A stretch of DNA of 64,000 nt, taken from Ruegeria lacuscaerulensis (GTDB lineage: Bacteria > Pseudomonadota > Alphaproteobacteria > Rhodobacterales > Rhodobacteraceae). Of the stretch, positions 35,338 to 43,940 are shown piece after piece. The stretch lies in contig NZ_WQDY01000001.1 of the NCBI RefSeq assembly GCF_013033355.1, forward strand, positions 62,001 to 126,000, read 5' to 3'. Position numbers and translations under genes: made by a program. How positions within the stretch are numbered: the stretch's first letter is position 1; each line of letters begins with the position of its first letter. The notes beneath the pieces were generated by a model that worked only from the letters and a program-made list of their open reading frames with translations, was not told the DNA's origin and did not search any database.

Positions 35338-37130
35338 GCGTTGCACGGCTGAAGAAACTGTCCCTCGTCGGACCGGCCGCGCATAAGGGCGACACGTTAG
35401 AGGCGTTGCAGGAGCTAGGTTGTATGCATGTACTGCCGCTGGCGCCTCCACCCGCCGAGCCGGAAAAGATCAGCGAACGTGGCGCGCATGACGCCTATAA
35501 GGCGCTGCGCTTTTTGACCGACGTGGCCGACCCGCGCCGCCAGATACAGCGCGATCCGGCCTTCGACATGGACCAGTTCGTGCGCGACGTGCTTGACCTG
35601 ATGCAGCGCACCCGAGAGGCAACAGATCGGCGGGATTTTCTGGCGCATCGGATTGCGCAGGTGCGTCCGTGGGGGGACCTGGACTTTCCACCCGATGACG
35701 TTCTGGCGGGCAATCGGCTGTGGTTCTACCAACTGCCGGTGAAACACCGCGAGGCGCTGTCCGAGGTCAAACTGCCCTGGGCCATTCTGGAACAGGATCA
35801 CCGCTATATTTACGCCGTGCTGATCGCGCCCGACGATCCGGGCGACGATATCCTGCCGGTGCCGCGCACCCATACCGGGTCACTGCCGATCCATGAGCTT
35901 GAAGCGCAGCTGGAAGAGGCCGAGATCGCCATTGAGGCGCTGGAGGCCGAACGCATCGCCCAAACCCGATACCTGACCCTGATGCGCCGCAACCTGTCGG
36001 CGGCGGAAAGCGCAGCGGAACTGGCCCACGCCACACAGAAGGTCCGCGACGAGGGCGCGATGTTTGCCCTGCAGGGCTGGGTGCCCGAAGATCGTGTGGA
36101 TGCGGTGCTGGAGATGGCGCAAATGCGAGACGGTGCTGTTCTGATCGAGGAACCGGGCCCGGATGACGCGCCGCCGACGCTGCTGGAGCAGCCCGAAAAC
36201 CGCAGCGCGGCTGTCGATCTGGCGCTGTTTTACCAGATACCGGGCTACAAGGATTGGGATCCAAGCATCATTGTTGCGGCCTCATTTGCGATCTTCTTTG
36301 CAATGATCGTGGCGGATGCGGGTTATGGCGCGGTGATCCTGCTGGGCCTGCTGGCCTTCTGGAAAAAGATGGACAAGACCCCGGCGCAGCGGTCGTGGCG
36401 GCTCTATGGTGTGATCATCGCGGGTGCGACGGTGATTTATGGGGTCATGGTCGGCAGCTATTTCGGCGCGTCCCCGGCAGAGGGGTCGATCTGGGCGCGG
36501 CTCAAGATACTGGATCTGAACAATTTCAACGCGATGATGATGATCTCGATCGTGGTGGGGGTGTTCCATCTGGTGCTGGCCAACGCATTGGCCGCGCGGG
36601 CGGCGTGGGGACGGCGCCGAGCGGTTGCCAATATAGGTTGGATCGGAGTGCTAATCGGCGGGTTTGTTCTGTGGTTGGCCTACATGAACGACGGCGCGAC
36701 CCTGCCCGGAGCGGTCCTGATGGTCGCAGGCTTTCTGACCATTCTGCTGTTCACTAGCGAGCGACAGATCACCAAACCAACCGACTGGCTGTGGCGTCTG
36801 ATCGAAGGGCTGCAGGGGCTGGCGGGTGCGATGGGGGCGTTTGGCGATGTCCTGAGTTACATGCGCCTGTTTGCGCTGGGGCTGGCCTCGGCCTCGCTGG
36901 CGATCACGTTCAACGATCTGGCGGTCCAAGTGATGCAGGCGCTGAAAGGGCCGGGCATCCTGTTCGGGCTGCTGATTCTGATTGCCGGGCATCTCCTCAA
37001 TTTCGCCCTCGCGATGATGAGTGGCGTCGTCCACGGGTTACGTCTGAATTACATCGAATTCTTTAAATGGGGTCTGCCGGATGAAGGCATCGTCTTTCGC
37101 CCGTTCGCCCGCAAGGAGGTTCAGGAATGA
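35334..37130 (+). CDS. atpI: V/A-type ATPase subunit I (a-type, proton half-channel)
   Basis: 598 residues. A soluble N-terminal half (~1-300, with coiled coils) is followed by about seven or eight membrane helices from ~305. FGDVLSYMRLFALGLASASLA contains the conserved Arg that faces the c-ring glutamate. Slightly shorter than the usual 620-660 residues. It overlaps both neighbours by 4 bases. Confidence 0.92.
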   Translation: MSVARLKKLSLVGPAAHKGDTLEALQELGCMHVLPLAPPPAEPEKISERGAHDAYKALRFLTDVADPRRQIQRDPAFDMDQFVRDVLDLMQRTREATDRRDFLAHRIAQVRPWGDLDFPPDDVLAGNRLWFYQLPVKHREALSEVKLPWAILEQDHRYIYAVLIAPDDPGDDILPVPRTHTGSLPIHELEAQLEEAEIAIEALEAERIAQTRYLTLMRRNLSAAESAAELAHATQKVRDEGAMFALQGWVPEDRVDAVLEMAQMRDGAVLIEEPGPDDAPPTLLEQPENRSAAVDLALFYQIPGYKDWDPSIIVAASFAIFFAMIVADAGYGAVILLGLLAFWKKMDKTPAQRSWRLYGVIIAGATVIYGVMVGSYFGASPAEGSIWARLKILDLNNFNAMMMISIVVGVFHLVLANALAARAAWGRRRAVANIGWIGVLIGGFVLWLAYMNDGATLPGAVLMVAGFLTILLFTSERQITKPTDWLWRLIEGLQGLAGAMGAFGDVLSYMRLFALGLASASLAITFNDLAVQVMQALKGPGILFGLLILIAGHLLNFALAMMSGVVHGLRLNYIEFFKWGLPDEGIVFRPFARKEVQE

Positions 37131-37570
37131 ATGAGCTTGTATTGACACTGGGTTGGCTGGGAATCTACGCACCCATGGCTTTGGGTGCGGCGTCCAGCGC
37201 CATAGGTTGTGCCATCGCGGGGCAGGCCAGCATCGGCGCGATGACCGAGACCGAGGGCGGCTATGGCCGGTTCATCGGCGTTTCGGCGTTTCCGTCGACC
37301 ATGGTGATTTATGGCATTGTGATCATGTTTACGCTGAACCGCGATGTGACCCCGGAAAACGCGGGCGGGCTGTTCGGTATCGGCATCCTGTCGGGGATTG
37401 CGCTGATGTATTGCGGCATCTGGCAGGGCCGGGCCTGTGCGGCGGCGATCAATGCCACCAAGGAGAAACCGGAAATCTTCGGCCTGTCGCTGGCTCCGGC
37501 GGCGATCATCGAAGGCTTTGGCGTCTTCGCCTTTGTCTTTGCGTTGGTCATTAGCGCGGGGATCAGCTGA
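37127..37570 (+). CDS. atpK: V/A-type ATPase subunit K (c-ring proteolipid)
   Basis: 147 residues forming two helical hairpins (four membrane helices). The ion-binding carboxylate is Glu129 in PAAIIEGFGVF, with Gln100 in the third helix. By alignment to Enterococcus NtpK (Leu61, Thr64, Gln65, Gln110, Glu139), this protein has Phe55, Thr58, Met59, Gln100 and Glu129, so two of the five Na+ ligand positions are changed. Helix 2 has no carboxylate, as in V-type proteolipids. It overlaps the I gene by 4 bases and the E gene by one base. Confidence 0.92.
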   Translation: MNELVLTLGWLGIYAPMALGAASSAIGCAIAGQASIGAMTETEGGYGRFIGVSAFPSTMVIYGIVIMFTLNRDVTPENAGGLFGIGILSGIALMYCGIWQGRACAAAINATKEKPEIFGLSLAPAAIIEGFGVFAFVFALVISAGIS

Positions 37571-38247
37571 TGGCACAGGACGGGATGATCTCGCACGGGG
37601 TTGATGCGCTGATCGACAAGCTGCGCAGCGATGGCGTGGCAGCGGGGCAGGCGGATGCGGATAAGCTGCGCAACGACGCCAGGGCCGAGGCGGCGAAGAT
37701 CCTCGCCGATGCCAAGCGCGAAGCGGATGAGTATCAGAAAAAGGCCCGTACCGAATCCGACAATTACCGCGCCGCCGGGGAAGAGGCGCTGAACACCGCC
37801 ATGCGTGATGCGGTGTTGACCATGAAGGCGGGTCTGACCGATCGGTTCCGCGAAGATGTCGAACGCCTTGTCACCAAGGAAATGGCTGATCCCGAGATGT
37901 TGAAACAGATGATCCTCGAGGTCGTCGGGCGCGCGGCGGAAGGGGCCAAGCTGGACGGTAAGGTGCAGGTGATCCTGCCCGCCAAGGTGGCCACGCAAGA
38001 GGATATCAAGCAGAACGCTGACGATATCCAGTCGGGCAAGCTGACGAAATATGTGCTGGGCCTGACCGCCGACATGCTGCGCGAACAGGTGGAACTTCAC
38101 GCCGCAGACGGCACGCAGGACGGTATCCGGGTGCGCGCCGAGGATCAGGGCGTGGTACTGGATTTGACGGATAAGGCCGTGGCCTCATTGCTGATGGAGC
38201 ATCTGCAACCCCGGTTCCGTGCCGTGTTGGAAGGGGTGATCCGGTAA
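37570..38247 (+). CDS. atpE: V/A-type ATPase subunit E (peripheral stalk)
   Basis: 225 residues. The N-terminal ~100 residues form a long charged coiled coil (ADADKLRNDARAEAAKIL), followed by a compact alpha/beta C-terminal domain ending LMEHLQPRFRAVLEGVIR, as in peripheral-stalk subunit E. It starts on the last base of the K stop codon and is one base from the next gene. The usual partner subunit G/H is not seen in the operon. Confidence 0.85.
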   Translation: MAQDGMISHGVDALIDKLRSDGVAAGQADADKLRNDARAEAAKILADAKREADEYQKKARTESDNYRAAGEEALNTAMRDAVLTMKAGLTDRFREDVERLVTKEMADPEMLKQMILEVVGRAAEGAKLDGKVQVILPAKVATQEDIKQNADDIQSGKLTKYVLGLTADMLREQVELHAADGTQDGIRVRAEDQGVVLDLTDKAVASLLMEHLQPRFRAVLEGVIR

Positions 38248-38248
38248 C

Positions 38249-38941
38249 ATGTCGGACCCCGACGCCTATATCGCGCTGATCAGCAGCCTTCCGGGGTCAG
38301 AGCGGTTGTTTGTCGCCAAACAACCTCCGATCTCGCGTCTGCGGTTGGACCGGCGGCTGCGCGCGTTGACGCCCGAGGATGTGAAGGTGCTGCAGGTGTT
38401 GGAGCACGCCCTGAACTGGGGCGATTACGATATGGACGTGACAGACGTGCAGGCCATCGAGCGGTGCAAGGCCGCGCTGGGCGATATCCCGCAGCCGACG
38501 CTGCAGAAGCTGTTTCTGGAGCGGATGGATTTGCGCACCGCCGTAGCCGCATTGCGCCTTCGCAAACAGGGTGGCAGCTCGCCCGCCGGAACCTTCGGCA
38601 TGGGCCGCTGGGTCCGCCACATCCCGGCCAACTGGAGCGATCCGACCTTTAAGCTTGAGAGCTCGATGCCGTGGCTCAAGGAAGCGCATCAACTGCTGGA
38701 GGCCGAGGACCCGCTGGGTCTGGAGAGGCTTCTGCTTTCGGTTAGCCATAAGCAGCTGAAACGCCACGCCGCCCGCCATCTGTTCGATTTCGAGGCCGTA
38801 GCGATTTACGTTCTGATCTGGAATATTTTCGACCGCTGGGCGCAGAGCAATGCGCAGGATGCGGCAACGCGATTTGAAAAACTGGCACAACAGGCAATGG
38901 CCGACGTCGCCGATATCGACTTTGAGGGAGCCTACGCATGA
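38249..38941 (+). CDS. DUF2764 protein of V-type ATPase operon (probable subunit C-like)
   Basis: 230 residues, mostly helical, beginning DPDAYIALISSLP and containing FGMGRWVRHIPANW. It matches the DUF2764 family found between E and A in chlamydial and spirochaetal V-type ATPase operons. The position and helical content suggest it replaces subunit C/d, linking the central stalk to the c-ring. That role is inference. It overlaps the A gene by 4 bases. Confidence 0.75.
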   Translation: MSDPDAYIALISSLPGSERLFVAKQPPISRLRLDRRLRALTPEDVKVLQVLEHALNWGDYDMDVTDVQAIERCKAALGDIPQPTLQKLFLERMDLRTAVAALRLRKQGGSSPAGTFGMGRWVRHIPANWSDPTFKLESSMPWLKEAHQLLEAEDPLGLERLLLSVSHKQLKRHAARHLFDFEAVAIYVLIWNIFDRWAQSNAQDAATRFEKLAQQAMADVADIDFEGAYA

Positions 38942-40779
38942 CCGCCCCAACCCCCGTCACCCAAACCGCCACTGCCCGCGTTGTCGCGGTGCAAGAGGGG
39001 CTGGTGCAAATTCAGGCCAACGCAGATGCCTCGGGCGCGCCGGGGCAATTGGTCAAGAACGAGGTGGTCTTCATCCTGCCCACGCGCCCCGGCCCCGGTG
39101 GCCGTCAGGAGCGTTTGAAAGCCGAAGTGCTGCGCGTGCGCGGCGACACTGCGGATGTGCAGGTCTATGAAAGCACCGATGGTGTGGCTGTCGGTGACCC
39201 TGTGGAACAATCGGGCCAGTTGTTGTCGGTTGAACTGGGGCCGGGTCTGCTGGGTCAGGTGTTTGACGGGCTGCAATCGCCCTTGCCCAAGGTCGCCGCT
39301 GAGTTTGGCACTTTCCTGCCGCGCGGCGCGGACGTGGCCCCGCTGGATACGCTGGCGAAATGGTCGTTTACACCTTCGGTAAAGGTGGGCGACACGGTGA
39401 CAGCGGGCGACAGCATCGGCACGGTGCCCGAGGGGCGGTTCGAGCATAAGATCATGCTGCCGTTCAACTGGGTTGGCGATTACAAGGTCGTCTGGGTGCA
39501 GAAAGGGGCTGCCACGATCCACGACATCGTGGCCCGGCTTGAAGATGAGCAGGGCGGCGAACACACACTGACATTGTCGCAGAAATGGCCTGTCCGGCGG
39601 GCGCTACCAGAAAGCATCCTGAAACGCGCCTTGTCTGAACGTCTCTATCCGACCGAACCGGTTCTGACCTCGCAACGCCTGATCGACACGTTTTTTCCCA
39701 TCGCGCGCGGTGGGACGGCCTGTATTCCCGGCCCGTTTGGCGCGGGCAAAACGGTGCTGCAGAACCTGATCGCGCGGAACTCCAAGGTCGATATCGTGAT
39801 CGTTGTAGCCTGTGGCGAGCGCGCGGGCGAGGTGGTGGAAACTATTGCAGAATTCCCCAAAATGACTGACCCGACCTCGGGCGGCAGCCTGATGGACCGG
39901 ACGATCATCATCTGCAACACCTCGTCCATGCCGGTTGCAGCGCGCGAGGCGTCGATCTTCACCGGCATCACGCTGGGCGAATATTACCGTCAGATGGGCT
40001 ATGACGTGCTGCTGATTGCCGACAGCACCAGCCGATGGGCGCAGGCCATGCGCGAGACCTCGGGCAAGCTTGAGGAAATTCCGGGTGAAGAGGGCTTCCC
40101 CGCCTATCTAGAAAGCTCGATCAAGGGATTATACGAGCGCGCGGGTGCGATGAAGACCAATGATGGCGCGTTGGGCAGCCTGACGCTGATTGGCACCGTG
40201 TCCCCCGCCGGGGGCAATTTTGACGAGCCAGTCACGCAGTCGACCTTGTCCACGGTCAAGTGTTTCCTCGGCCTGTCATCCGAGCGTGCCTACAAGCGAT
40301 TCTACCCGGCGGTGGACCCTATGCTCAGCTGGTCGCGCTATCTGGATCAGCTATCGGACTGGTATGACAAGAACGCCGAAGCCGGTTGGACCGGCAAGGT
40401 CCGCGATCTGCTGGCGCTTATTGAGAAGGGCGAACAGGTCGATCAAATGATGCAGGTGACGGGCGAAGAAGGCGTCACGATCGAAGACTTCGTCACCCAG
40501 CAAAAGGGGCTGTTTGTGGATATGGTCTATCTGCAGCAGGACGCATTCGATCAGGTGGACGCGACCGTCCCGCTGGAGCGGCAGAAGATGACATTCAAGC
40601 TTGTCTATGGCGTGACCCAATCCACCGCCGATTTCAAAGATAAGGCCGAGGTGCGGCAGGTTTTCACGCAGCTGACAGGGTTGATGAAAAACTTCCACTA
40701 TGCAGCGGAAAACACGCCAGAATTCAAATCCACGTGGGGGCAGATCGAAGACCTGTGCCGCGAGAAATTCGGAGTGTAA
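38938..40779 (+). CDS. atpA: V/A-type ATPase subunit A (catalytic)
   Basis: 613 residues, the catalytic subunit. The P-loop GPFGAGKT is at 265-272 with Lys271; the catalytic Glu lies in VACGERAGEV; SMPVAAREASIFTGITLGEYYRQMGYDV is the diagnostic A-subunit block around Walker B (LLIADSTSRWAQAMRE). A bulge domain specific to V/A-type A subunits occupies ~110-190. Last gene of the operon; two tRNA genes on the opposite strand follow after 5 bases. No F or G/H subunit genes are present. Confidence 0.93.
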   Translation: MTAPTPVTQTATARVVAVQEGLVQIQANADASGAPGQLVKNEVVFILPTRPGPGGRQERLKAEVLRVRGDTADVQVYESTDGVAVGDPVEQSGQLLSVELGPGLLGQVFDGLQSPLPKVAAEFGTFLPRGADVAPLDTLAKWSFTPSVKVGDTVTAGDSIGTVPEGRFEHKIMLPFNWVGDYKVVWVQKGAATIHDIVARLEDEQGGEHTLTLSQKWPVRRALPESILKRALSERLYPTEPVLTSQRLIDTFFPIARGGTACIPGPFGAGKTVLQNLIARNSKVDIVIVVACGERAGEVVETIAEFPKMTDPTSGGSLMDRTIIICNTSSMPVAAREASIFTGITLGEYYRQMGYDVLLIADSTSRWAQAMRETSGKLEEIPGEEGFPAYLESSIKGLYERAGAMKTNDGALGSLTLIGTVSPAGGNFDEPVTQSTLSTVKCFLGLSSERAYKRFYPAVDPMLSWSRYLDQLSDWYDKNAEAGWTGKVRDLLALIEKGEQVDQMMQVTGEEGVTIEDFVTQQKGLFVDMVYLQQDAFDQVDATVPLERQKMTFKLVYGVTQSTADFKDKAEVRQVFTQLTGLMKNFHYAAENTPEFKSTWGQIEDLCREKFGV

Positions 40780-40784
40780 GGAAA

Positions 40785-40859
40785 TGGTAGCCCGTAGGGG
40801 AATCGAACCCCTCTTTCCAGGTTGAAAACCTGGCGTCCTAACCGATAGACGAACGGGCC
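40785..40859 (-). tRNA. tRNA-Glu (anticodon TTC), copy 1
   Basis: 75 bases including encoded CCA. On the minus strand it begins GGCCCGT and ends ACGGGCT-A-CCA (acceptor stem with a G-U first pair). The anticodon stem CCAGG/CCTGG encloses TTTTCAA, giving anticodon TTC, and the T-loop is GGTTCGATTCC. Sequence-identical to the second copy and separated from it by 22 bases. Confidence 0.95.
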
Positions 40860-40881
40860 ATTTAGGCAAAACAAGCACAAG

Positions 40882-40956
40882 TGGTAGCCCGTAGGGGAAT
40901 CGAACCCCTCTTTCCAGGTTGAAAACCTGGCGTCCTAACCGATAGACGAACGGGCC
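40882..40956 (-). tRNA. tRNA-Glu (anticodon TTC), copy 2
   Basis: Identical 75-base copy of the neighbouring tRNA-Glu, upstream of it in the direction of transcription, probably co-transcribed as a tandem pair. Confidence 0.95.
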
Positions 40957-41054
40957 ACGCTGGCTTGTGGAGGGCCTTTTACGGTTTACCTACCACCCCC
41001 GCAAGCCGAAAAATGCAGGGAGGGACAAGTTTTTTGCTGGGGCCGGGGACGGGC

Positions 41055-42797
41055 TCAATTTGCATCGGCGGCATCTTCCAACCGAAGCTGCACGGATTGC
41101 CGTCCGCCCCATGTATTGACCTCGAGCCGACCGGCGAAATGGAACCGCGCGCCGCCTTGATTGGACAGCTTTTCGCCCATTGGCCCGTCGAACGCACCGA
41201 AGGCTATGGCGTCCAGACCGCCGCCCACGCCATCGGACAGGGACAGTTTCAAATGAGATTCGCCCACGCGTTTGGCAAAACGCACCTGTAGATCGGGCAG
41301 GGCATAGCGTGGGGCAGGGGCGCTGGCCCCGAACGGTCCTGCTTTTTCGATCTGTTCGAACAGGTCCACTGTGGCCGCACCCGGCATCAATGTGCCGTCG
41401 AGTTTCAGATCCGCCGGGCCGCCTTCGCCCGCGCCTTGTTTGGCCAGCAGTTCCGAAAGCCGCGCCATGGCCGGTTCCAGCTGATCGCGCATCACTGTCA
41501 GCCCGGCGGCCATCTTGTGCCCGCCACCTTTGACCAGCAGCCCCTCAGCCGCCAGCCGTTGAATCGAGGCCCCCAGATCAACACCGCTCACAGATCGGCC
41601 CGAGCCTTTGCCCTCATCTCCATCAAAACCGATGACGATGGCGGGGCGGTTCGCAGCCTCCTTCAGGCGCGAGGCAACGATGCCCACGACGCCGGGATGC
41701 CAGCCCTCACCGGCGGCCCAGACCAAAGGCGCGTCCAGCCCGCGCTCCTCGGCCTGTTCGATGGCGGCCGCGCGCACGGCGTTTTCGATATCGCGGCGCT
41801 CGGTGTTCAACTCATCCAGCCGTTGCGACAGGGCCTCGGCCTCGTGCATGGAATCGGTGCTGAGCAATCGCGCGCCCAGATCGGCCTGACCGATCCGCCC
41901 CCCGGCATTCACTCGGGGGCCCAGCAGGAACCCCAAATGATAGCTGTTCGGGGCCGAATCCATCCGCGCCACGTCGGACAGGGCCACCAGACCGGGCCGC
42001 TGCCGCTGGGCCATCACCTTCAACCCCTGACGCACCAGTGCGCGGTTCGCCCCGATCAGAGGAGCGACATCTGCCACGGTCGCCAGCGCCACCAAATCCA
42101 GCAGCGAGATCAAGTCCGGTCCCTTAACCCCGGCCTCACGCAGTTGCCGCCCGGCCTCGACCAGCATCAAGAACACCACGCCAGCCGCACACAGATAGCC
42201 CAGATCGCCGCTTTCATCCTGCCGGTTCGGGTTCACCACGGCCACGCATTCGGGCAGGGTCTCACCCCCCAAATGGTGATCCAAAACGATCACATCCGCA
42301 TCCTTGGTTGCCGCGATCGGTTCATGGCTCAGCGTGCCGCAATCGACACAGATAATCAGATCGTGCTGCGCCGCCAACTCCTGCATTGCGGGCACATTGG
42401 GGCCATAGCCCTCATCAATTCGGTCGGGCACGTACAGCGTCGCCTGCAACCCCATCTGACGCAACCAGACCAACAGCAACGCAGCTGAGCTTCCGCCGTC
42501 CACATCATAGTCCGCAAAAACAGCAATCCTCTGTTTGGCGCGCACCGCCGTCAGAAACCGGGTTGCTGCGACCTCCATATCCTTCATGTCTCGCGGATCG
42601 GGCAGCAGCTCTTTAAGCTTGGGGTCCAGGAAACCGGGGGCCTCCATCGCGGGAACGCCACGGCGCGCCAGTACCTGACAGACCGCGCGCGGCAGGCCTG
42701 CCTGTTGCACCAGCATCTCGGTCGCGCGTTCCACATCCGCCGAGGGGCCGACCCACCGCCGCCCGGACAAAGACTGTTCAACCCCAAGAAAGCTCAT
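41055..42797 (-). CDS. recJ: Single-stranded-DNA-specific exonuclease RecJ
   Basis: 580 residues from the ATG at 42797; a TTG-initiated extension to 42818 is less likely. DHH-family phosphoesterase: motif I VFADYDVDGGSSAA, the CVDCG motif, DHH in VIVLDHHLGGE, and the DHHA1 domain with GRSVSGVDLGASI and GGGHKMAAGLTV. The C-terminal OB domain ends SVQLRLEDAADAN. It degrades single-stranded DNA 5'-3' in recombinational and mismatch repair. It follows glpX and hom on the same strand, a conserved order in Rhodobacterales as far as I know. Confidence 0.95.
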   Translation of the reverse strand: MSFLGVEQSLSGRRWVGPSADVERATEMLVQQAGLPRAVCQVLARRGVPAMEAPGFLDPKLKELLPDPRDMKDMEVAATRFLTAVRAKQRIAVFADYDVDGGSSAALLLVWLRQMGLQATLYVPDRIDEGYGPNVPAMQELAAQHDLIICVDCGTLSHEPIAATKDADVIVLDHHLGGETLPECVAVVNPNRQDESGDLGYLCAAGVVFLMLVEAGRQLREAGVKGPDLISLLDLVALATVADVAPLIGANRALVRQGLKVMAQRQRPGLVALSDVARMDSAPNSYHLGFLLGPRVNAGGRIGQADLGARLLSTDSMHEAEALSQRLDELNTERRDIENAVRAAAIEQAEERGLDAPLVWAAGEGWHPGVVGIVASRLKEAANRPAIVIGFDGDEGKGSGRSVSGVDLGASIQRLAAEGLLVKGGGHKMAAGLTVMRDQLEPAMARLSELLAKQGAGEGGPADLKLDGTLMPGAATVDLFEQIEKAGPFGASAPAPRYALPDLQVRFAKRVGESHLKLSLSDGVGGGLDAIAFGAFDGPMGEKLSNQGGARFHFAGRLEVNTWGGRQSVQLRLEDAADAN

Positions 42798-42890
42798 GAC
42801 CCGCCCCTGATATGCCAAGGCCGGATACCTTTCGGACCCGGCCCTTCTTCTCGTTCAAAATACGACCGCCGGAGGCCGCGGCGCAAGCCG

Positions 42891-43871
42891 CTAGTTGTCG
42901 TGAGACCACAGCGGGGTGCGGTAGGACATGCGCCGAACCGATCCGGTCTTAGACCGCATCAGCAGGGTGGTGGTTTCCAGCCAACCCGGCTCGCGCTTGA
43001 TGCGCGGCAACAGCGACCCACCGGTCACGCCGGTTGCGGCGAAGATCACGTCGGCTGTCACCATCTCATCGCGTTCGTAGATACGGTCCAGATCGGTGAT
43101 GCCCGCCTTGGCCGCGCGGCCGCGTTCGTCATCGTTGCGGAACAGCAGGCGGCCAAAGATCTGACCACCCATACATTTCAAGGCCGCTGCAGCCAGCACA
43201 CCTTCAGGTGCGCCGCCTTGGCCCATATACATGTCGATGCCGGTCTCTTCACTTTCGGCGCAATGCATCACACCGGCCACATCCCCATCGGTAATCAGGC
43301 GGATCGAGGCGCCGGTCTCGCGTACTTCGGCGATCATCGCCTCATGCCGGGGGCGTTCCAGAATGCAGACGGTAATGTCGGCAGGTGCGCAGCCCTTGGC
43401 TTTGGCCAGAGCCTCGACCCGTTCGCGCGGGCTCATGTCCAGATTGACGACGCCTTCGGGATAGCCCGGACCAACGGCCAACTTGTCCATGTAAACGTCT
43501 GGCGCATGCAGCATCGAGCCGCGCGGACCCATGGCGATCACGGTCAGGGCGTTGGGCATGTCCTTGGCGGTCAAGGTGGTGCCTTCCAGCGGGTCCAGCG
43601 CAATGTCCACGCCGGGGCCATTACCTGTACCGACCTCTTCGCCGATATAAAGCATCGGCGCTTCGTCCCGCTCACCTTCACCGATGACCACGACGCCTGC
43701 GATATCCAACAGGTTCAACTGTTCGCGCATCGCATTGACCGCCGCCTGATCGGCCGCCTTCTCGTCACCGCGTCCAACCAGCGAGGCAGAGGCCAGAGCA
43801 GCCTGTTCCGCAACCCGCGCCAGGCCCAGCGACAGCAGTCGGTCGTTGAAATCAATCTTGGCAGCACTCAT
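42891..43871 (-). CDS. glpX: Class II fructose-1,6-bisphosphatase
   Basis: 326 residues from the ATG at 43871 with GAGGAT about 9 bases upstream. GlpX-family phosphatase: metal/phosphate motif ALDPLEGT, VVIGEGERDEAPMLYIGE near the N-terminus, and GVLAAAALKCMGGQIFGRL. It hydrolyses fructose-1,6-bisphosphate in gluconeogenesis, fitting growth on small carbon compounds such as glycerol imported by the 27-33 kb system. It lies between hom and recJ on the same strand. Confidence 0.95.
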   Translation of the reverse strand: MSAAKIDFNDRLLSLGLARVAEQAALASASLVGRGDEKAADQAAVNAMREQLNLLDIAGVVVIGEGERDEAPMLYIGEEVGTGNGPGVDIALDPLEGTTLTAKDMPNALTVIAMGPRGSMLHAPDVYMDKLAVGPGYPEGVVNLDMSPRERVEALAKAKGCAPADITVCILERPRHEAMIAEVRETGASIRLITDGDVAGVMHCAESEETGIDMYMGQGGAPEGVLAAAALKCMGGQIFGRLLFRNDDERGRAAKAGITDLDRIYERDEMVTADVIFAATGVTGGSLLPRIKREPGWLETTTLLMRSKTGSVRRMSYRTPLWSHDN

Positions 43872-43940
43872 TTTCACTATCCTCAGGTCAGTATAGGCGT
43901 TTTCTTGGGCATAGCCTGCGGCCTAGGCAGGCCGCAAGGG

